Under the pieces are notes generated by a model that was given only the letters and a program-made list of their open reading frames with translations, was not told the DNA's origin and did not search any database. From Faecalimonas umbilicata (GTDB lineage: Bacteria > Bacillota > Clostridia > Lachnospirales > Lachnospiraceae): DNA of 64,000 nucleotides. Shown here in pieces: positions 7,982-18,511 of this stretch (position 1 is its first letter; every line of letters starts with the position of its first letter). The translations under genes and the position numbers were made by a program. The stretch covers positions 1 to 64,000 of the forward strand of contig NZ_SLZV01000016.1 of NCBI RefSeq assembly GCF_004346095.1, given 5' to 3'.

Positions 7982-8854
7982 ATGGCAGCACAAAAAATGC
8001 ATTCGGCAAAAAAGAAACGGATGATCAATAATGTGATCGTGCATGTGAGTCTGGCAGTGTTGGCGGCAATATGGGTATTTCCGATTGTGTGGGTGATCCT
8101 TACAAGCTTCCGGGCGGAGAAAGGTTCCTATGTATCTACATTTTTCCCGAAGGAATTTACGCTGGATAACTATATCAGACTATTTACGGATACATCGATT
8201 TTAAACTTTCCGAAAATGTTCATGAATACGCTGATCATCGCGGTGTTCTCCTGTATTCTTGCAACGTTTTATACACTGGCGGTTTCCTACTGTCTGTCCA
8301 GACTGAAATTTAAACTTAGAAAGCCGTATATGAATATGGCGATGATACTTGGATTGTTCCCGGGATTTATGTCGATGATCGCGGTATATTTTATCCTGAA
8401 AGCAATCGGTCTGACGGAGGGAAGTCTGATCCGTGTGGCGTTAATCTTATGCTATTCCGGAGGCGCGGGACTGGGCTTCCAGATCGCAAAGGGATTTTTC
8501 GACACGATTCCGTATGCGGTAGATGAGGCGGCAATCTTAGACGGATGTACGAGATGGCAGGTGTTTAAAAAGATTACACTGCCGCTCAGCAAGCCGATCA
8601 TTGTATATACGGTGCTCACCGCATTTATGGCGCCATGGTTGGACTTTATCTTTGCAAAGGTAATCTGCCGTGCCAACTCTGACCAGTACACGGTTGCGCT
8701 CGGACTTTGGAAGATGCTTGAGAAGGAGTACATTGACAGCTGGTACACAAGCTTTGCGGCGGGAGCGGTATTGATCTCCATTCCGATCGCGATTTTGTTT
8801 TTGATCATGCAGCGGTACTATGTGGATGGCGTATCTGGTGCGGTGAAGGGATAG
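7982..8854 (+). CDS. malG: Maltodextrin ABC transporter permease, MalG-like
   Basis: Second permease of 290 aa with about six membrane segments and the EAA loop DEAAILDGCTRWQVFKKITL. The start is preceded by AAGGAGAATTT that overlaps the end of the MalF gene. The C-terminus (YVDGVSGAVKG) is the conserved end of carbohydrate-uptake permeases of this class. With MalF it forms the membrane channel, energised in this organism presumably by an ATPase of the MsmK/MalK type encoded elsewhere. Confidence 0.9.
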   Translation: MAAQKMHSAKKKRMINNVIVHVSLAVLAAIWVFPIVWVILTSFRAEKGSYVSTFFPKEFTLDNYIRLFTDTSILNFPKMFMNTLIIAVFSCILATFYTLAVSYCLSRLKFKLRKPYMNMAMILGLFPGFMSMIAVYFILKAIGLTEGSLIRVALILCYSGGAGLGFQIAKGFFDTIPYAVDEAAILDGCTRWQVFKKITLPLSKPIIVYTVLTAFMAPWLDFIFAKVICRANSDQYTVALGLWKMLEKEYIDSWYTSFAAGAVLISIPIAILFLIMQRYYVDGVSGAVKG

Positions 8855-8890
8855 CGGCCGATTTAGAAAAATAATGAAGAGGGTTTTGGT

Positions 8891-10849
8891 ATGAAGAGAA
8901 GACAGGAATTAAAAAGGCTTTATCAGACTTCAGAATTTGATAGAAAATATCATTATGAAAAAAGAGATTTGGGTGCGTTATGCACGGAGGAAGGGACTTC
9001 CTTCCTCCTGTGGAGCCCTCTAGCGAAGGAAGTGAAACTACAGCTCTATCACGATGGAGAGCAGGGAGAATGTTTTGAGGAGATTGCCATGCAGAAAGAA
9101 GCACAGGGAGTCTGGGCGTACCGGACGAATAAATCTTGGCATGGCATTTATTATACTTATAAAATTGTGCATGAGGAAGAAATCGTCACGGCGGGAGATC
9201 CTTATGCGAGGGCATGTGGCGTCAATGGGATCCGCAGTATGGTCGTAGATTTAAAGCAGACGGATCCGTATGGATGGGAAGCGGATCAGAGACCGGAGAC
9301 AGGGATTGAAAATATTATCTACGAACTGCATGTGAAGGAATTTTCCTGGGATAGGTCCGGAGGATTTTCCGAGGAAAGCCGGGGAAAATACAAGGCATTT
9401 ACAGAGGAACATACAACATTGTATGGGGATGGCATTCATCCGACTGGGATAGACTATCTAAAAGAACTGGGTGTGACACATATTCAGATCATGCCGGCAT
9501 ATGATTATGGCTCTGTGGATGAAGCGAAAGAAGAAGGATTTAACTGGGGATATGATCCGGAAAACTATAATGTCCCAGAAGGTTCTTATGCTACGGATGC
9601 TGTACATGGGGAAGTGCGTATTCGGGAGTTTAAGGAGATGGTACAGTCGCTTCACAGAAACGGATTCCGGGTGATCATGGATGTTGTTTACAACCATATG
9701 TATTCATTAGATAACAATCTGAACAAAGCAGTTCCGTGGTATTATTTTCGCACGGAGGAAGATGGGACGATATCCAACGGGTCTGCCTGTGGAAATGATG
9801 TGGCAAGCGAACGACCGATGTGTGCGGAATACATTCTCAACTCTGTGCTGTACTGGGCCGGAGAATATCATATAGACGGATTCCGGTTCGATCTGATGGG
9901 GCTTTTAGATGTAGACTTGATGAATCGTATCCGGAGAGAGTTGGATGAGAGGTACGGAGAAGGGGAGATCCTTCTGTTTGGAGAACCGTGGGCTGCAGAG
10001 CAGACCGCGATGGAAGGAGATGCGGTACCTGCGTTAAAAGAGAATATCGGCAGGCTGAACCGCGGAGTTGGAATGTTCTGTGATGACACAAGAGATGCAA
10101 TCAAAGGGCATGTGTTTGAAGCGAAGATTCCGGGATTTGTAAACGGAGCGGAAGGTCTGGAGCAGGATATTTTGGAGAGTGCTCGTGCATGGTGTAGAGG
10201 AGGAAGCAAAAATGAAAAAGCGAAGGTGAAAGCACCGTCTCAGGTGATTACTTATGTTTCCTCCCACGATAACTGGACGTTGTGGGATAAGCTTGGTAAG
10301 ACGATTGCAGATGAGGAGGAACGTCTGAGGGTAAATAAGATGGCGGCGGCAATTTATATGACTTGCCAGGGAAATCTGTTTTTCCTTTCTGGGGAAGAAT
10401 TTGCCCGGACAAAAGATGGATTGGAGAACACTTACAATGCACCGATTGAATTGAACAGGTTTGATTGGCAGCGGGCATATGTATACAGTGAACTGAGAAG
10501 GTATTATCAGGGACTGATCGCACTGCGGAAACAGCTTCCGGGACTTTGTGACAAATCCGGGCATGCAGGGGATAGAATCTACGACGAGTGGACAAAACCC
10601 GGAGTTGTCGGATTTTTTGTGGATAACTGCAAAGAAGAAAACAGCACAACGTGGAAAAGTGTGAGCAGATGGAAGAGGTTGTGCGTCATTTATAACAGTA
10701 CAGATGCAGTTGTGGAAAAAGAGCTGCCCGGTGGCGCATGGGAAGCATTGCTTGATGGGGAAAGTAGTTTTCTCTGGAAGGAAGAAATCTGTGCAAAGAA
10801 GGCTGTCGCAGCGCCGCATAGCGTAGCAGTGTTCGGAGAAAAGGAGTAA
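8891..10849 (+). CDS. pulA: Type I pullulanase (GH13_14), cytoplasmic
   Basis: Hydrolyses alpha-1,6 branches in pullulan and limit dextrins. The 652-aa protein has an N-terminal CBM48-like domain (about 20-130, FLLWSPLAKEVKLQLY) and a GH13 catalytic barrel. The pullulanase-I hallmark NWGYDPENYNVPEGSY is near residue 218. Regions DVVYNH (about 264), GFRFDLMG (nucleophile Asp334), LFGEPW (acid Glu, about 365) and SSHDN (about 457) are intact. No signal peptide, so it acts on imported dextrins or on glycogen. It lies 36 bp after the second permease in the same operon. Length is typical for an intracellular pullulanase. Confidence 0.93.
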   Translation: MKRRQELKRLYQTSEFDRKYHYEKRDLGALCTEEGTSFLLWSPLAKEVKLQLYHDGEQGECFEEIAMQKEAQGVWAYRTNKSWHGIYYTYKIVHEEEIVTAGDPYARACGVNGIRSMVVDLKQTDPYGWEADQRPETGIENIIYELHVKEFSWDRSGGFSEESRGKYKAFTEEHTTLYGDGIHPTGIDYLKELGVTHIQIMPAYDYGSVDEAKEEGFNWGYDPENYNVPEGSYATDAVHGEVRIREFKEMVQSLHRNGFRVIMDVVYNHMYSLDNNLNKAVPWYYFRTEEDGTISNGSACGNDVASERPMCAEYILNSVLYWAGEYHIDGFRFDLMGLLDVDLMNRIRRELDERYGEGEILLFGEPWAAEQTAMEGDAVPALKENIGRLNRGVGMFCDDTRDAIKGHVFEAKIPGFVNGAEGLEQDILESARAWCRGGSKNEKAKVKAPSQVITYVSSHDNWTLWDKLGKTIADEEERLRVNKMAAAIYMTCQGNLFFLSGEEFARTKDGLENTYNAPIELNRFDWQRAYVYSELRRYYQGLIALRKQLPGLCDKSGHAGDRIYDEWTKPGVVGFFVDNCKEENSTTWKSVSRWKRLCVIYNSTDAVVEKELPGGAWEALLDGESSFLWKEEICAKKAVAAPHSVAVFGEKE

Positions 10850-10853
10850 AACA

Positions 10854-12788
10854 ATGAGATGGATCTATGGAAAACAAGATTTTAATACGATTGCGAGAGG
10901 GCAGGAAAACTGTTATCTTCTAACAAATGGACTGGGAGGATTTTCTTCGATGACGATGACAGGTTCTGCTGCGAGAAACGACCATGCAGTTCTGATGGCA
11001 TGTGTGCAGGCGCCGAACCATCGGTATAACGTGGTACATCGACTTGCGGAGTCACTCCGGATCGGGGAGAAACTGTTTCCATTATCGACACAGGAATTGG
11101 CTGATGGATCGAGAGAGGAAGGGTATCGCTATCTATCCGCATTTGTATATGAAGGAATCCCGCTTTGGAAATTTCAGATTGCAGGCGTGGAGGTTCACAA
11201 GGAGATTGGGATGAAGCACGGAGAAAATACCGTTGCAATCCGATATCGGATCCAAAACAGAAAAAAATGCCCGGTGACATTGGAGGTAACACCGTTTTTT
11301 CAGTTCACAAAGAAGGGAGAGGATTTAAGTCCCGAACAGAAAATGGCGCGCCGGGAGAATGTGATTGCCTCGAATGGATTGGAACTGAAATTTACAACGA
11401 ATGGAACGGTTGTTGGTATAGAAGAAACGCGGGAATTGTATTATTATAGTTATGATGTCTGCGATGGCAGAAGAGAGACGGGATCTGCAATGGCGGATCA
11501 CCGGATCAGCCTGACGGTTTCAGCAGAGAAAGAGGCGGTATTAAAAATTGTCTATTCGCTGGAAGACGCGAAGCAGGATGCAGATGTCATTTTCAAAGAG
11601 ATGAAACAGTATCAAAAGACATTAAAGGAGCAGGCAGGCTTTCGTTCGCCGGTCGCATGTGAGCTTGCAAAAAGTGCAGATGCATTTGTTTCCAAACGGG
11701 AGTCCACAGGCGGAAGCACGATTCTTGCAGGATATCCGTTTTTCGAGGACTGGGGAAGAGATACGATGATCGCACTGCCGGGCATCTGTATTGCCACCGG
11801 GCAGTATGACACGGCAAAAGAGATTCTTCGGACATTTGCAGTCCATGAACAGAAAGGCCTGATGCCGAATCTGTTTCCGGAGGGCGAAAATGAGCCGCTG
11901 TACAATACGGTAGATGCAGCGCTTCTGTTCGTCAACTGTGTGTATCTGTACTATGAGGCGACAAAAGATCAGGCGTTTGTAGAAGAAATGTATCCGGTTA
12001 TGGAGCGGATCTTAAAAGGATACCGAGAAGGCACAGACTATGGGATCCATATGGATGAGGATGGATTGATCCTGGCAGGGGAAGGTCTCTGGCAGGTGAC
12101 ATGGATGGATGTGCGCGTAGGGGAGATCCTTCCGACACCGCGCCATGGAAAGCCGGTGGAGATCAATGCATACTGGTACAATGCACTCTGTATTATGGAG
12201 CGGTTTGCCGCTTTGCTGGATCAGAAGTGGGAATATCCGGGACTGAAAGAACAGGTAAAGCAGTCTTTTGCAGAGCAGTTCTGGATGGAAGAAAAACATT
12301 GCTTAAAGGATCTTGTTTCCGATACAGAGGCGGACAGACAGATCCGGTGTAATCAGATCTGGGCAGTTTCGATGCCGTTTACGATGTTGGATCCGGAGAA
12401 AGAACAAGAAATTGTGGAGACAGTGTTTGAAACACTTTACACTCCATATGGACTTCGGACGCTGGAGATGGCGGATGGCGAGTTTCATCCGTTTTATGAA
12501 GGACCGATGGAAGAGAGAGATATGGCATACCATCAGGGAACGGTATGGACCTTTCCGTTAGGAGCATATTATCTCGCATTTCTGAAAGTGAACGGATATA
12601 CAGAAGAAGCTAAGAAGATCGTAAAAGGTCAGTTGGAAGTGCTAGAAAGTGCCCTGCGGGAAGGATGTATCGGACAGCTGCCGGAAATTTATGATGGAGA
12701 AAATCCGACAAGATCCAAGGGCTGTTTTGCACAGGCATGGAGTGTCGGAGAATTGTTGAGAGTCTATGAGGTAATTGAGAAAGGATAA
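10854..12788 (+). CDS. Glycogen debranching enzyme, amylo-alpha-1,6-glucosidase type (GDE_N/GDE_C)
   Basis: A 644-aa cytoplasmic enzyme of the archaeal/bacterial glycogen-debranching family (GH133-like). It has a beta-sandwich N-terminal domain (about 10-240, starting [19 protein letters not shown]) and a GH15-like (alpha/alpha)6 barrel with [14 protein letters not shown] near residue 300 and the acidic motif [10 protein letters not shown] near residue 440. It removes alpha-1,6 glucosyl stubs. RBS AAAGGAG precedes ATG 10854, four bases after the pullulanase stop. Its presence next to pullulanase gives this operon two different debranching chemistries. Confidence 0.9.
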   Translation: MRWIYGKQDFNTIARGQENCYLLTNGLGGFSSMTMTGSAARNDHAVLMACVQAPNHRYNVVHRLAESLRIGEKLFPLSTQELADGSREEGYRYLSAFVYEGIPLWKFQIAGVEVHKEIGMKHGENTVAIRYRIQNRKKCPVTLEVTPFFQFTKKGEDLSPEQKMARRENVIASNGLELKFTTNGTVVGIEETRELYYYSYDVCDGRRETGSAMADHRISLTVSAEKEAVLKIVYSLEDAKQDADVIFKEMKQYQKTLKEQAGFRSPVACELAKSADAFVSKRESTGGSTILAGYPFFEDWGRDTMIALPGICIATGQYDTAKEILRTFAVHEQKGLMPNLFPEGENEPLYNTVDAALLFVNCVYLYYEATKDQAFVEEMYPVMERILKGYREGTDYGIHMDEDGLILAGEGLWQVTWMDVRVGEILPTPRHGKPVEINAYWYNALCIMERFAALLDQKWEYPGLKEQVKQSFAEQFWMEEKHCLKDLVSDTEADRQIRCNQIWAVSMPFTMLDPEKEQEIVETVFETLYTPYGLRTLEMADGEFHPFYEGPMEERDMAYHQGTVWTFPLGAYYLAFLKVNGYTEEAKKIVKGQLEVLESALREGCIGQLPEIYDGENPTRSKGCFAQAWSVGELLRVYEVIEKG

Positions 12789-12799
12789 GGAGAGTTCAG

Positions 12800-15061
12800 A
12801 TGGAAAGATTATTAGAACAGATTTTACAGGAAAACTATCAGAAAACAATCAAGGAAGCATCAAAGGAAGAAATCTATACAGCACTTTTGAGCCTCACGAA
12901 GGAGAAGATGAAAGGTGCAAAGCGAAATGAAGGAAAGAAGAAGCTTTATTATATTTCAGCAGAATTTTTGATTGGGAAATTGCTGTCAAATAACCTGATC
13001 AACCTCGGATTGTTTGAGGAGACAAAAGTAGTGTTAGAAAAGCATGGACATCAGATCACGGAGATCGAGGAGATCGAGCAGGAGCCTTCTCTCGGAAATG
13101 GGGGATTGGGACGTCTTGCAGCATGTTTTTTAGATTCGATTGCCACACTCGGATTAAACGGAGACGGTGTTGGTCTGAACTACCACGACGGGCTGTTCCG
13201 TCAGACGTTTGCAGATCATAAGCAGAAGGAAGAGAAAAACCCATGGATCACAGATCTTAGCTGGCTCACAAAGACAGACGTGCAGTTTGACGTGCCGTTT
13301 AAAGACTTTACGCTGACTTCCACGATGTACGATATCGACGTGCCGGGATATAGAAATGGATGCAATCGTCTCCACTTATTCGATGTAGATACGGTAGATG
13401 AATCCATTATCCGGGACGGAATCGATTTTGATAAGACAGATATCCAGAGAAACCTGACGCTGTTCCTCTATCCGGATGACAGCGATGAGGCAGGACAGTT
13501 ACTCCGCATCTATCAGCAGTATTTTATGGTGAGCAATGCCGCGCAGCTGATCTTAAAAGAGGCAGAGGAACATGGATATGACCTTTACAGACTGCATGAG
13601 CATGTGGCAGTGCAGATCAACGATACCCATCCGACAATGGTGATCCCAGAACTGATTCGTCTTCTGATGCAGAGAGGATTTAATATGGATACCGCCATCG
13701 ATGTTGTGAGAAAGACATGTGCATACACAAACCATACGATCCTTGCAGAGGCTTTGGAAAAATGGCCGGTCGCTTATCTTGAAAAAGTAGTGCCGCATCT
13801 GATGCCGATCATCCGGGAACTAGATGCGCGTGTCAGAAGAGATTATCATGACGAGCGTGTGTATATCATAGATGAGATGGACCGTGTACATATGGCACAC
13901 ATCGATATTCATTTTGGATATGCAGTCAATGGGGTTGCAGCGCTTCATACACAGATTTTGGAAGAGTCTGAACTGAAACCGTTCTATGATATTTATCCGG
14001 AAAAATTCAATAATAAGACAAATGGGATTACCTTCCGAAGATGGCTCGTGCACTGTAATCCGGAACTGGCTACCTATCTGAAAGAACTGATTGGACCGGA
14101 ATATATGGAAGATGCCAAGCATTTGGAGAAATTGCTTGCATACAAGGATGACGAGCAGGTGCTTCAAACATTACGAGAGATTAAAATGCATTCCAAACAA
14201 ACGCTGGCAGATTATCTGAAGCGGACACAGCATGTGGAGATTGACACAAATTCTGTATTTGACATTCAGATCAAACGTCTGCATGAGTATAAGAGACAGC
14301 AGATGAATGCACTCTATGCGATTTATAAATACAAAGAGATCAAAAAAGGAAATCTTCCAAAACGTCCGATCACAATGATCTTTGGAGCAAAGGCAGCGCC
14401 GGCTTACACAATCGCAAAAGATATTATCCATCTGATCCTCTGTTTGCAGCAGCTGATTGAAAATGATCCGGTCGTGAGCAAATATATGAAGATTGTCATG
14501 GTAGAGAATTATAACGTGACAAAGGCAGAAAAATTGATTCCGGCATGTGATATTTCTGAGCAGATTTCCCTTGCATCCAAGGAAGCATCCGGAACTGGAA
14601 ATATGAAGTTTATGTTAAACGGAGCAGTCACACTTGGAACAGAAGACGGGGCAAATGTGGAGATCCATGAGCTTGTTGGCGATGAGAATATCTACATTTT
14701 CGGAAAGAAGTCGGAGGAAGTTATCAAACTTTATGAGGATGCTTCTTATTGCTCGAGAGAGATTTATGAAAGTGATGCCACAGTAGAAGAACTTGTGGAC
14801 TTCATCATCAGCAAGGAGATGATCCAGATTGGAGATCCAGTGAATCTTGGAAGACTCTACAAAGAAATCGTGTCCAAAGACTGGTTCATGGCGCTTCTGG
14901 ATGTCAGAGAATATATTCAGAAGAAGGAAGAAATGCTCGCAGATTATGAGGATCAGACTGCGTGGGCAAAGAAAGCGCTTGTCAACATCGCAAAGGCAGG
15001 GTATTTCTCCGCAGACCGTACGATTGCTGAGTATAACAGAGATATCTGGAAATTATCATAA
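12800..15061 (+). CDS. glgP: Glycogen/maltodextrin phosphorylase (GT35)
   Basis: Releases glucose 1-phosphate from non-reducing ends of alpha-1,4-glucans with orthophosphate and pyridoxal phosphate. The 753-aa length fits bacterial phosphorylases. Visible signatures are [19 protein letters not shown] (about 95), NDTHPT (about 275), GAKAAPAY near 535, and the PLP site [12 protein letters not shown] with Lys603. ATG 12800 follows AAGGAGAG. It sits between the debranching enzyme and MalQ, a classic set for complete degradation of branched glucan. Confidence 0.95.
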   Translation: MERLLEQILQENYQKTIKEASKEEIYTALLSLTKEKMKGAKRNEGKKKLYYISAEFLIGKLLSNNLINLGLFEETKVVLEKHGHQITEIEEIEQEPSLGNGGLGRLAACFLDSIATLGLNGDGVGLNYHDGLFRQTFADHKQKEEKNPWITDLSWLTKTDVQFDVPFKDFTLTSTMYDIDVPGYRNGCNRLHLFDVDTVDESIIRDGIDFDKTDIQRNLTLFLYPDDSDEAGQLLRIYQQYFMVSNAAQLILKEAEEHGYDLYRLHEHVAVQINDTHPTMVIPELIRLLMQRGFNMDTAIDVVRKTCAYTNHTILAEALEKWPVAYLEKVVPHLMPIIRELDARVRRDYHDERVYIIDEMDRVHMAHIDIHFGYAVNGVAALHTQILEESELKPFYDIYPEKFNNKTNGITFRRWLVHCNPELATYLKELIGPEYMEDAKHLEKLLAYKDDEQVLQTLREIKMHSKQTLADYLKRTQHVEIDTNSVFDIQIKRLHEYKRQQMNALYAIYKYKEIKKGNLPKRPITMIFGAKAAPAYTIAKDIIHLILCLQQLIENDPVVSKYMKIVMVENYNVTKAEKLIPACDISEQISLASKEASGTGNMKFMLNGAVTLGTEDGANVEIHELVGDENIYIFGKKSEEVIKLYEDASYCSREIYESDATVEELVDFIISKEMIQIGDPVNLGRLYKEIVSKDWFMALLDVREYIQKKEEMLADYEDQTAWAKKALVNIAKAGYFSADRTIAEYNRDIWKLS

Positions 15062-15073
15062 GAGGAAACGAAC

Positions 15074-16540
15074 ATGAGAGAAACAGGGATATTGATGCCC
15101 GTATCTTCGCTCCCGTCACGCACGGGAGTAGGGGAACTGGGAAAAGAAACAGAAAAATTTATTGGATATCTGAGTGCATCCGGTGTGAAAATATGGCAGA
15201 TTCTTCCGCTCAATCCGGTTGGTTACGGAAATTCTCCATATCAGCCATACTCTTCCTGCGCTGGAGATGAGATCTATATCAGTCTCGAAAAATTGTGGGA
15301 ACAGCAGCTGTTAAAGGAACTTCCGATGTCAGAGCTTGCAGGAAGTACGAGGGTGCAGTATGAAAAGGTCCGGGTGTGGAAAGAAATGTATCTGCGGGAG
15401 GCATTTCAGACATTTATCGAAAAAGGACTGGATCAGACAGAGGAATATCAGACGTTTGTCACACAAAAATGGGTGCAGGAATACGCACTGTTCCGTGCAT
15501 TTAAGAAAGAAAACGGTGGATCCTGCTGGAATGACTGGAAGTCGGAACATAAAAACTGGCCGGAACACAAAACGGAGGTTGCAACAGTAATCAGAGAAGA
15601 GGCAGACTATCAGATTTTCTTACAGTATCTGTTTTACTGTCAGTGGATAGAAATAAAGAGCGTAGCAAACGCAAATGGGATTCGCATTATGGGAGATGTA
15701 CCGTTCTATGTTGGTGTAGATTCTGTAGATGTGTGGGCGGGAAAGGACAATTTTCTTCTCGACACAGACGGAAGGCCGATCTTTGTGGCGGGCGTGCCGC
15801 CGGATTATTTCAGCGCGACCGGACAGAGATGGGGGAATCCAATCTATGACTGGGAGTATCTGAAAGAACAGAATTATCAGTTCTGGGTGGATCGGATCGG
15901 GTACAGCAGCAGCCTGTTTGACATTATCCGTATCGATCATTTCCGGGCATTTGATACATTTTGGAAAATTCCGGCATCTTGTCCGACAGCTGTTGAGGGA
16001 GAGTGGATCCTAGCACCGGGATATGAGGTGATCGACACCCTTCTGGAGCAGATCCCGGGAGTGAACCTGGTGGCAGAAGATCTCGGAGATCTTCGGCCGG
16101 AGGTGTTGGAATTAAAGGAACATTATCACTTAAAAGGAATGAAGATCCTGATGTTCTCCATCGATCCTTCAGGAAAATATGCAAAAGACAGTTTTGACGA
16201 TGTGGAAAATATGATCATCTACACCGGAACCCATGACAATGATACGCTGATGGAATGGTATGGCGGATTGTCTGTGGCAGCGAAACGGAAAGTGCGCCGT
16301 TTCCTTGCAAGAAAAAGAATCCGGCAGGGATCTGTGAAAGAGCGTCTGCTTACTTATACACTAAAGAGTCCGGCAGAGTATGCGATTCTTCCGCTGGCAG
16401 ACATTCTCGGAATGGGAAAAGAGGCGCATCTGAATACACCGGGGACAGTCGGAAGCCCAAACTGGGAGTGGAGAATGCCAAATTTGGAGAAGATTGAGAG
16501 AGAACTGAAAAAATATAGAAGACAGTTTACTGTCAGATAA
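15074..16540 (+). CDS. malQ: 4-alpha-glucanotransferase (amylomaltase, GH77)
   Basis: Disproportionates short maltooligosaccharides so that phosphorylase can use them, releasing glucose. The 488-aa protein has the GH77 features LPLNPVGYGNSPYQPYSS near residue 46, nucleophile Asp288 in IRIDHFRAF, acid Glu in VAEDLGD near 337, and THDND near 380. The start has AGAGGAAACG upstream and lies 12 bp after the glgP stop. No signal peptide. Length is normal for the family. Confidence 0.95.
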   Translation: MRETGILMPVSSLPSRTGVGELGKETEKFIGYLSASGVKIWQILPLNPVGYGNSPYQPYSSCAGDEIYISLEKLWEQQLLKELPMSELAGSTRVQYEKVRVWKEMYLREAFQTFIEKGLDQTEEYQTFVTQKWVQEYALFRAFKKENGGSCWNDWKSEHKNWPEHKTEVATVIREEADYQIFLQYLFYCQWIEIKSVANANGIRIMGDVPFYVGVDSVDVWAGKDNFLLDTDGRPIFVAGVPPDYFSATGQRWGNPIYDWEYLKEQNYQFWVDRIGYSSSLFDIIRIDHFRAFDTFWKIPASCPTAVEGEWILAPGYEVIDTLLEQIPGVNLVAEDLGDLRPEVLELKEHYHLKGMKILMFSIDPSGKYAKDSFDDVENMIIYTGTHDNDTLMEWYGGLSVAAKRKVRRFLARKRIRQGSVKERLLTYTLKSPAEYAILPLADILGMGKEAHLNTPGTVGSPNWEWRMPNLEKIERELKKYRRQFTVR

Positions 16541-16625
16541 GAATAGATCAGGATTCCGGATGTATCTTGGCAGAAAAGCAGTTTTGCTGCAAAGAGAGTT
16601 GACAGAAGAGAGGACAGAAAGAGCG

Positions 16626-18383
16626 ATGAATTTTACCGGAGTTTATCATAAGACATCAGAGCAGATGAGTTATCCGAAAAATGATAGGGAACTAATCATT
16701 AATATAAAGACTGGGTACGATGTGAAACGGGTGTTTCTCCACTATGGGGATCCGTTTGAGTCAGGAATCCTAGGCGGAAAGGAAACGTGGACCGGGAAGC
16801 GGGAGGAAATCTGTTATAAGAAGCGTCTGAAACATCAGATCTGGTGGACGACAACCGTTGTTCCGGCTTACAGACGGTGCAAATATTATTTTGAACTACA
16901 GACAGAAGAGGAGATCTGGTATTACTTTGAAGATGGATTCCTGACAGAGAAACAGATGCAGATGGATGGAAGGATGCTTCAATGCTTCATTGTACCGTGG
17001 ATGAATCCGGCGGATATTAATCGGACACCGGGGTGGGTCAATGAGACCGTGTGGTATCAGATCTTCCCGGATCGGTTCTGCAACGGAACCCCCGAAGAAA
17101 ATACAGAGGACATTGTCCCGTGGAGAAGCGGAGAGGTGACAAATGCAGAGCGGTTCGGCGGCAATCTTGCCGGGATCCGGATGCGTCTGTCCTACTTGAA
17201 AGAATTGGGTATCAATGGAATCTATTTGAATCCGATTATGGAAGCGGAGTCTAATCACAAGTATGACACGACAGACTATACAAAGATTGATTCGCATTTT
17301 GGAACCAATGAAGAGTTTGCTGCGCTTGTAAAAGAAGCGCATGCACTTGGAATTCGCGTGATGGTAGATGCCGTATTTAATCACAGTGGGAGGAAGTTTG
17401 CACCGTGGCTCGATGTGCAAAAGAACGGTCAGGAGTCGGATTATGCAGAGTGGTTCATGATCAATGACTGGACCTCACTCAAAAAAGAGGCAGATACCCG
17501 GGATGGAAGATTTTATTCGTTTGCATTTGTTGACAACATGCCAAAACTTAATACAAATAATGAGGAAGTCATCGCGTATTTCTGCAAGATATGCGAAAAC
17601 TGGATCAAAGAGTTTGATATTGACGGAATCCGGTTCGATGTGGGAAATGAAGTGTCTCACCGGTTCCTAAAGCGAGTTCGCAGCCATGTGAGAGCGATCA
17701 AACCGGATCTGTATCTGCTCGGAGAAATCTGGCACGATGCAAGCCAGTGGTTGAACGGGGAGGAGTATGATTCGGTGATGAATTATCCGCTGATGAGTGG
17801 AATTCATGATTTCTTTCTAGATCCATCAGCCACGAAAGAAGATTTTGAATATATGATTAATCGCTGTTATACGATGTACATGCAGCAGAACAATAATGTT
17901 TTATTCAACCTGTTGGATTCCCACGATACTGAACGCCTAATGAACCGGCTGCAAAATCTAGATAGATTTTATCAGCAGCTTGCGGTGCTGTTCACAATGC
18001 CGGGCAGCCCGTGTATCTATTATGGAACGGAGATTGCGATGGAAGGGGGATACGATCCAGACTGTCGCCGCTGTATGCCGTGGAGCGAGTTGAGTCAGGA
18101 GGAAAATCAGGAGAAGATCAGGGAAATACAAACTTTGATCACGCTTAGAAAAGAGGAGTCAGCATTTCGGAGCCTGTATTTTCATTTCCCTAATACGTAC
18201 CGGGAGGCACGGCTTGTCGAGTATGTTAAGTTAGATGATGAGGGAAATCAGGTGGAGATCCTTCTAAATGGAACGGAAAAAGATCTAGATGTAAAACAGC
18301 AGGGAGAAGTTTTGTTTGCAAGGGCATATGATAATGGAAAATTGAGAAAGAACGGAACACTGATCCGAAGGGGTTGTATATAG
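16626..18383 (+). CDS. Cyclomaltodextrinase/neopullulanase-like GH13 enzyme
   Basis: A 585-aa GH13_20-type cytoplasmic enzyme that would cleave cyclodextrins, pullulan or maltooligosaccharides. An N-terminal Ig-like CBM34 domain (about 1-125) precedes the barrel, which starts VWYQIFPDRFCNG. Catalytic regions DAVFNHSG, IRFDVGNEV (nucleophile Asp), LLGEIW (acid Glu) and LLDSHDTER are all present. ATG 16626 is chosen because homology begins MNFTGVYHK and AGAGGA lies upstream; an in-frame ATG at 16560 would add 22 residues. It is 85 bp after MalQ with no terminator, so the operon continues. Maltogenic amylase activity is an alternative reading. Confidence 0.88.
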   Translation: MNFTGVYHKTSEQMSYPKNDRELIINIKTGYDVKRVFLHYGDPFESGILGGKETWTGKREEICYKKRLKHQIWWTTTVVPAYRRCKYYFELQTEEEIWYYFEDGFLTEKQMQMDGRMLQCFIVPWMNPADINRTPGWVNETVWYQIFPDRFCNGTPEENTEDIVPWRSGEVTNAERFGGNLAGIRMRLSYLKELGINGIYLNPIMEAESNHKYDTTDYTKIDSHFGTNEEFAALVKEAHALGIRVMVDAVFNHSGRKFAPWLDVQKNGQESDYAEWFMINDWTSLKKEADTRDGRFYSFAFVDNMPKLNTNNEEVIAYFCKICENWIKEFDIDGIRFDVGNEVSHRFLKRVRSHVRAIKPDLYLLGEIWHDASQWLNGEEYDSVMNYPLMSGIHDFFLDPSATKEDFEYMINRCYTMYMQQNNNVLFNLLDSHDTERLMNRLQNLDRFYQQLAVLFTMPGSPCIYYGTEIAMEGGYDPDCRRCMPWSELSQEENQEKIREIQTLITLRKEESAFRSLYFHFPNTYREARLVEYVKLDDEGNQVEILLNGTEKDLDVKQQGEVLFARAYDNGKLRKNGTLIRRGCI

Positions 18384-18511
18384 TATAGGGAAGAGAACAA
18401 CAGAAATTCTCTGAAAGAAGATATAGCATAAAAGAGCAGCAGAAGAAAATGGTAAGATGCAGAAAATAAAAGACAGTTTACCTGAAAAAGAAGAAAAAGG
18501 AGTGTGTGGGA

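Noticed and set aside
10034-10819. Long minus-strand ORF (261 aa) inside the pullulanase gene
   Set aside because: It is antisense to a gene with all catalytic motifs, has no ribosome binding site and shows no recognisable domain.
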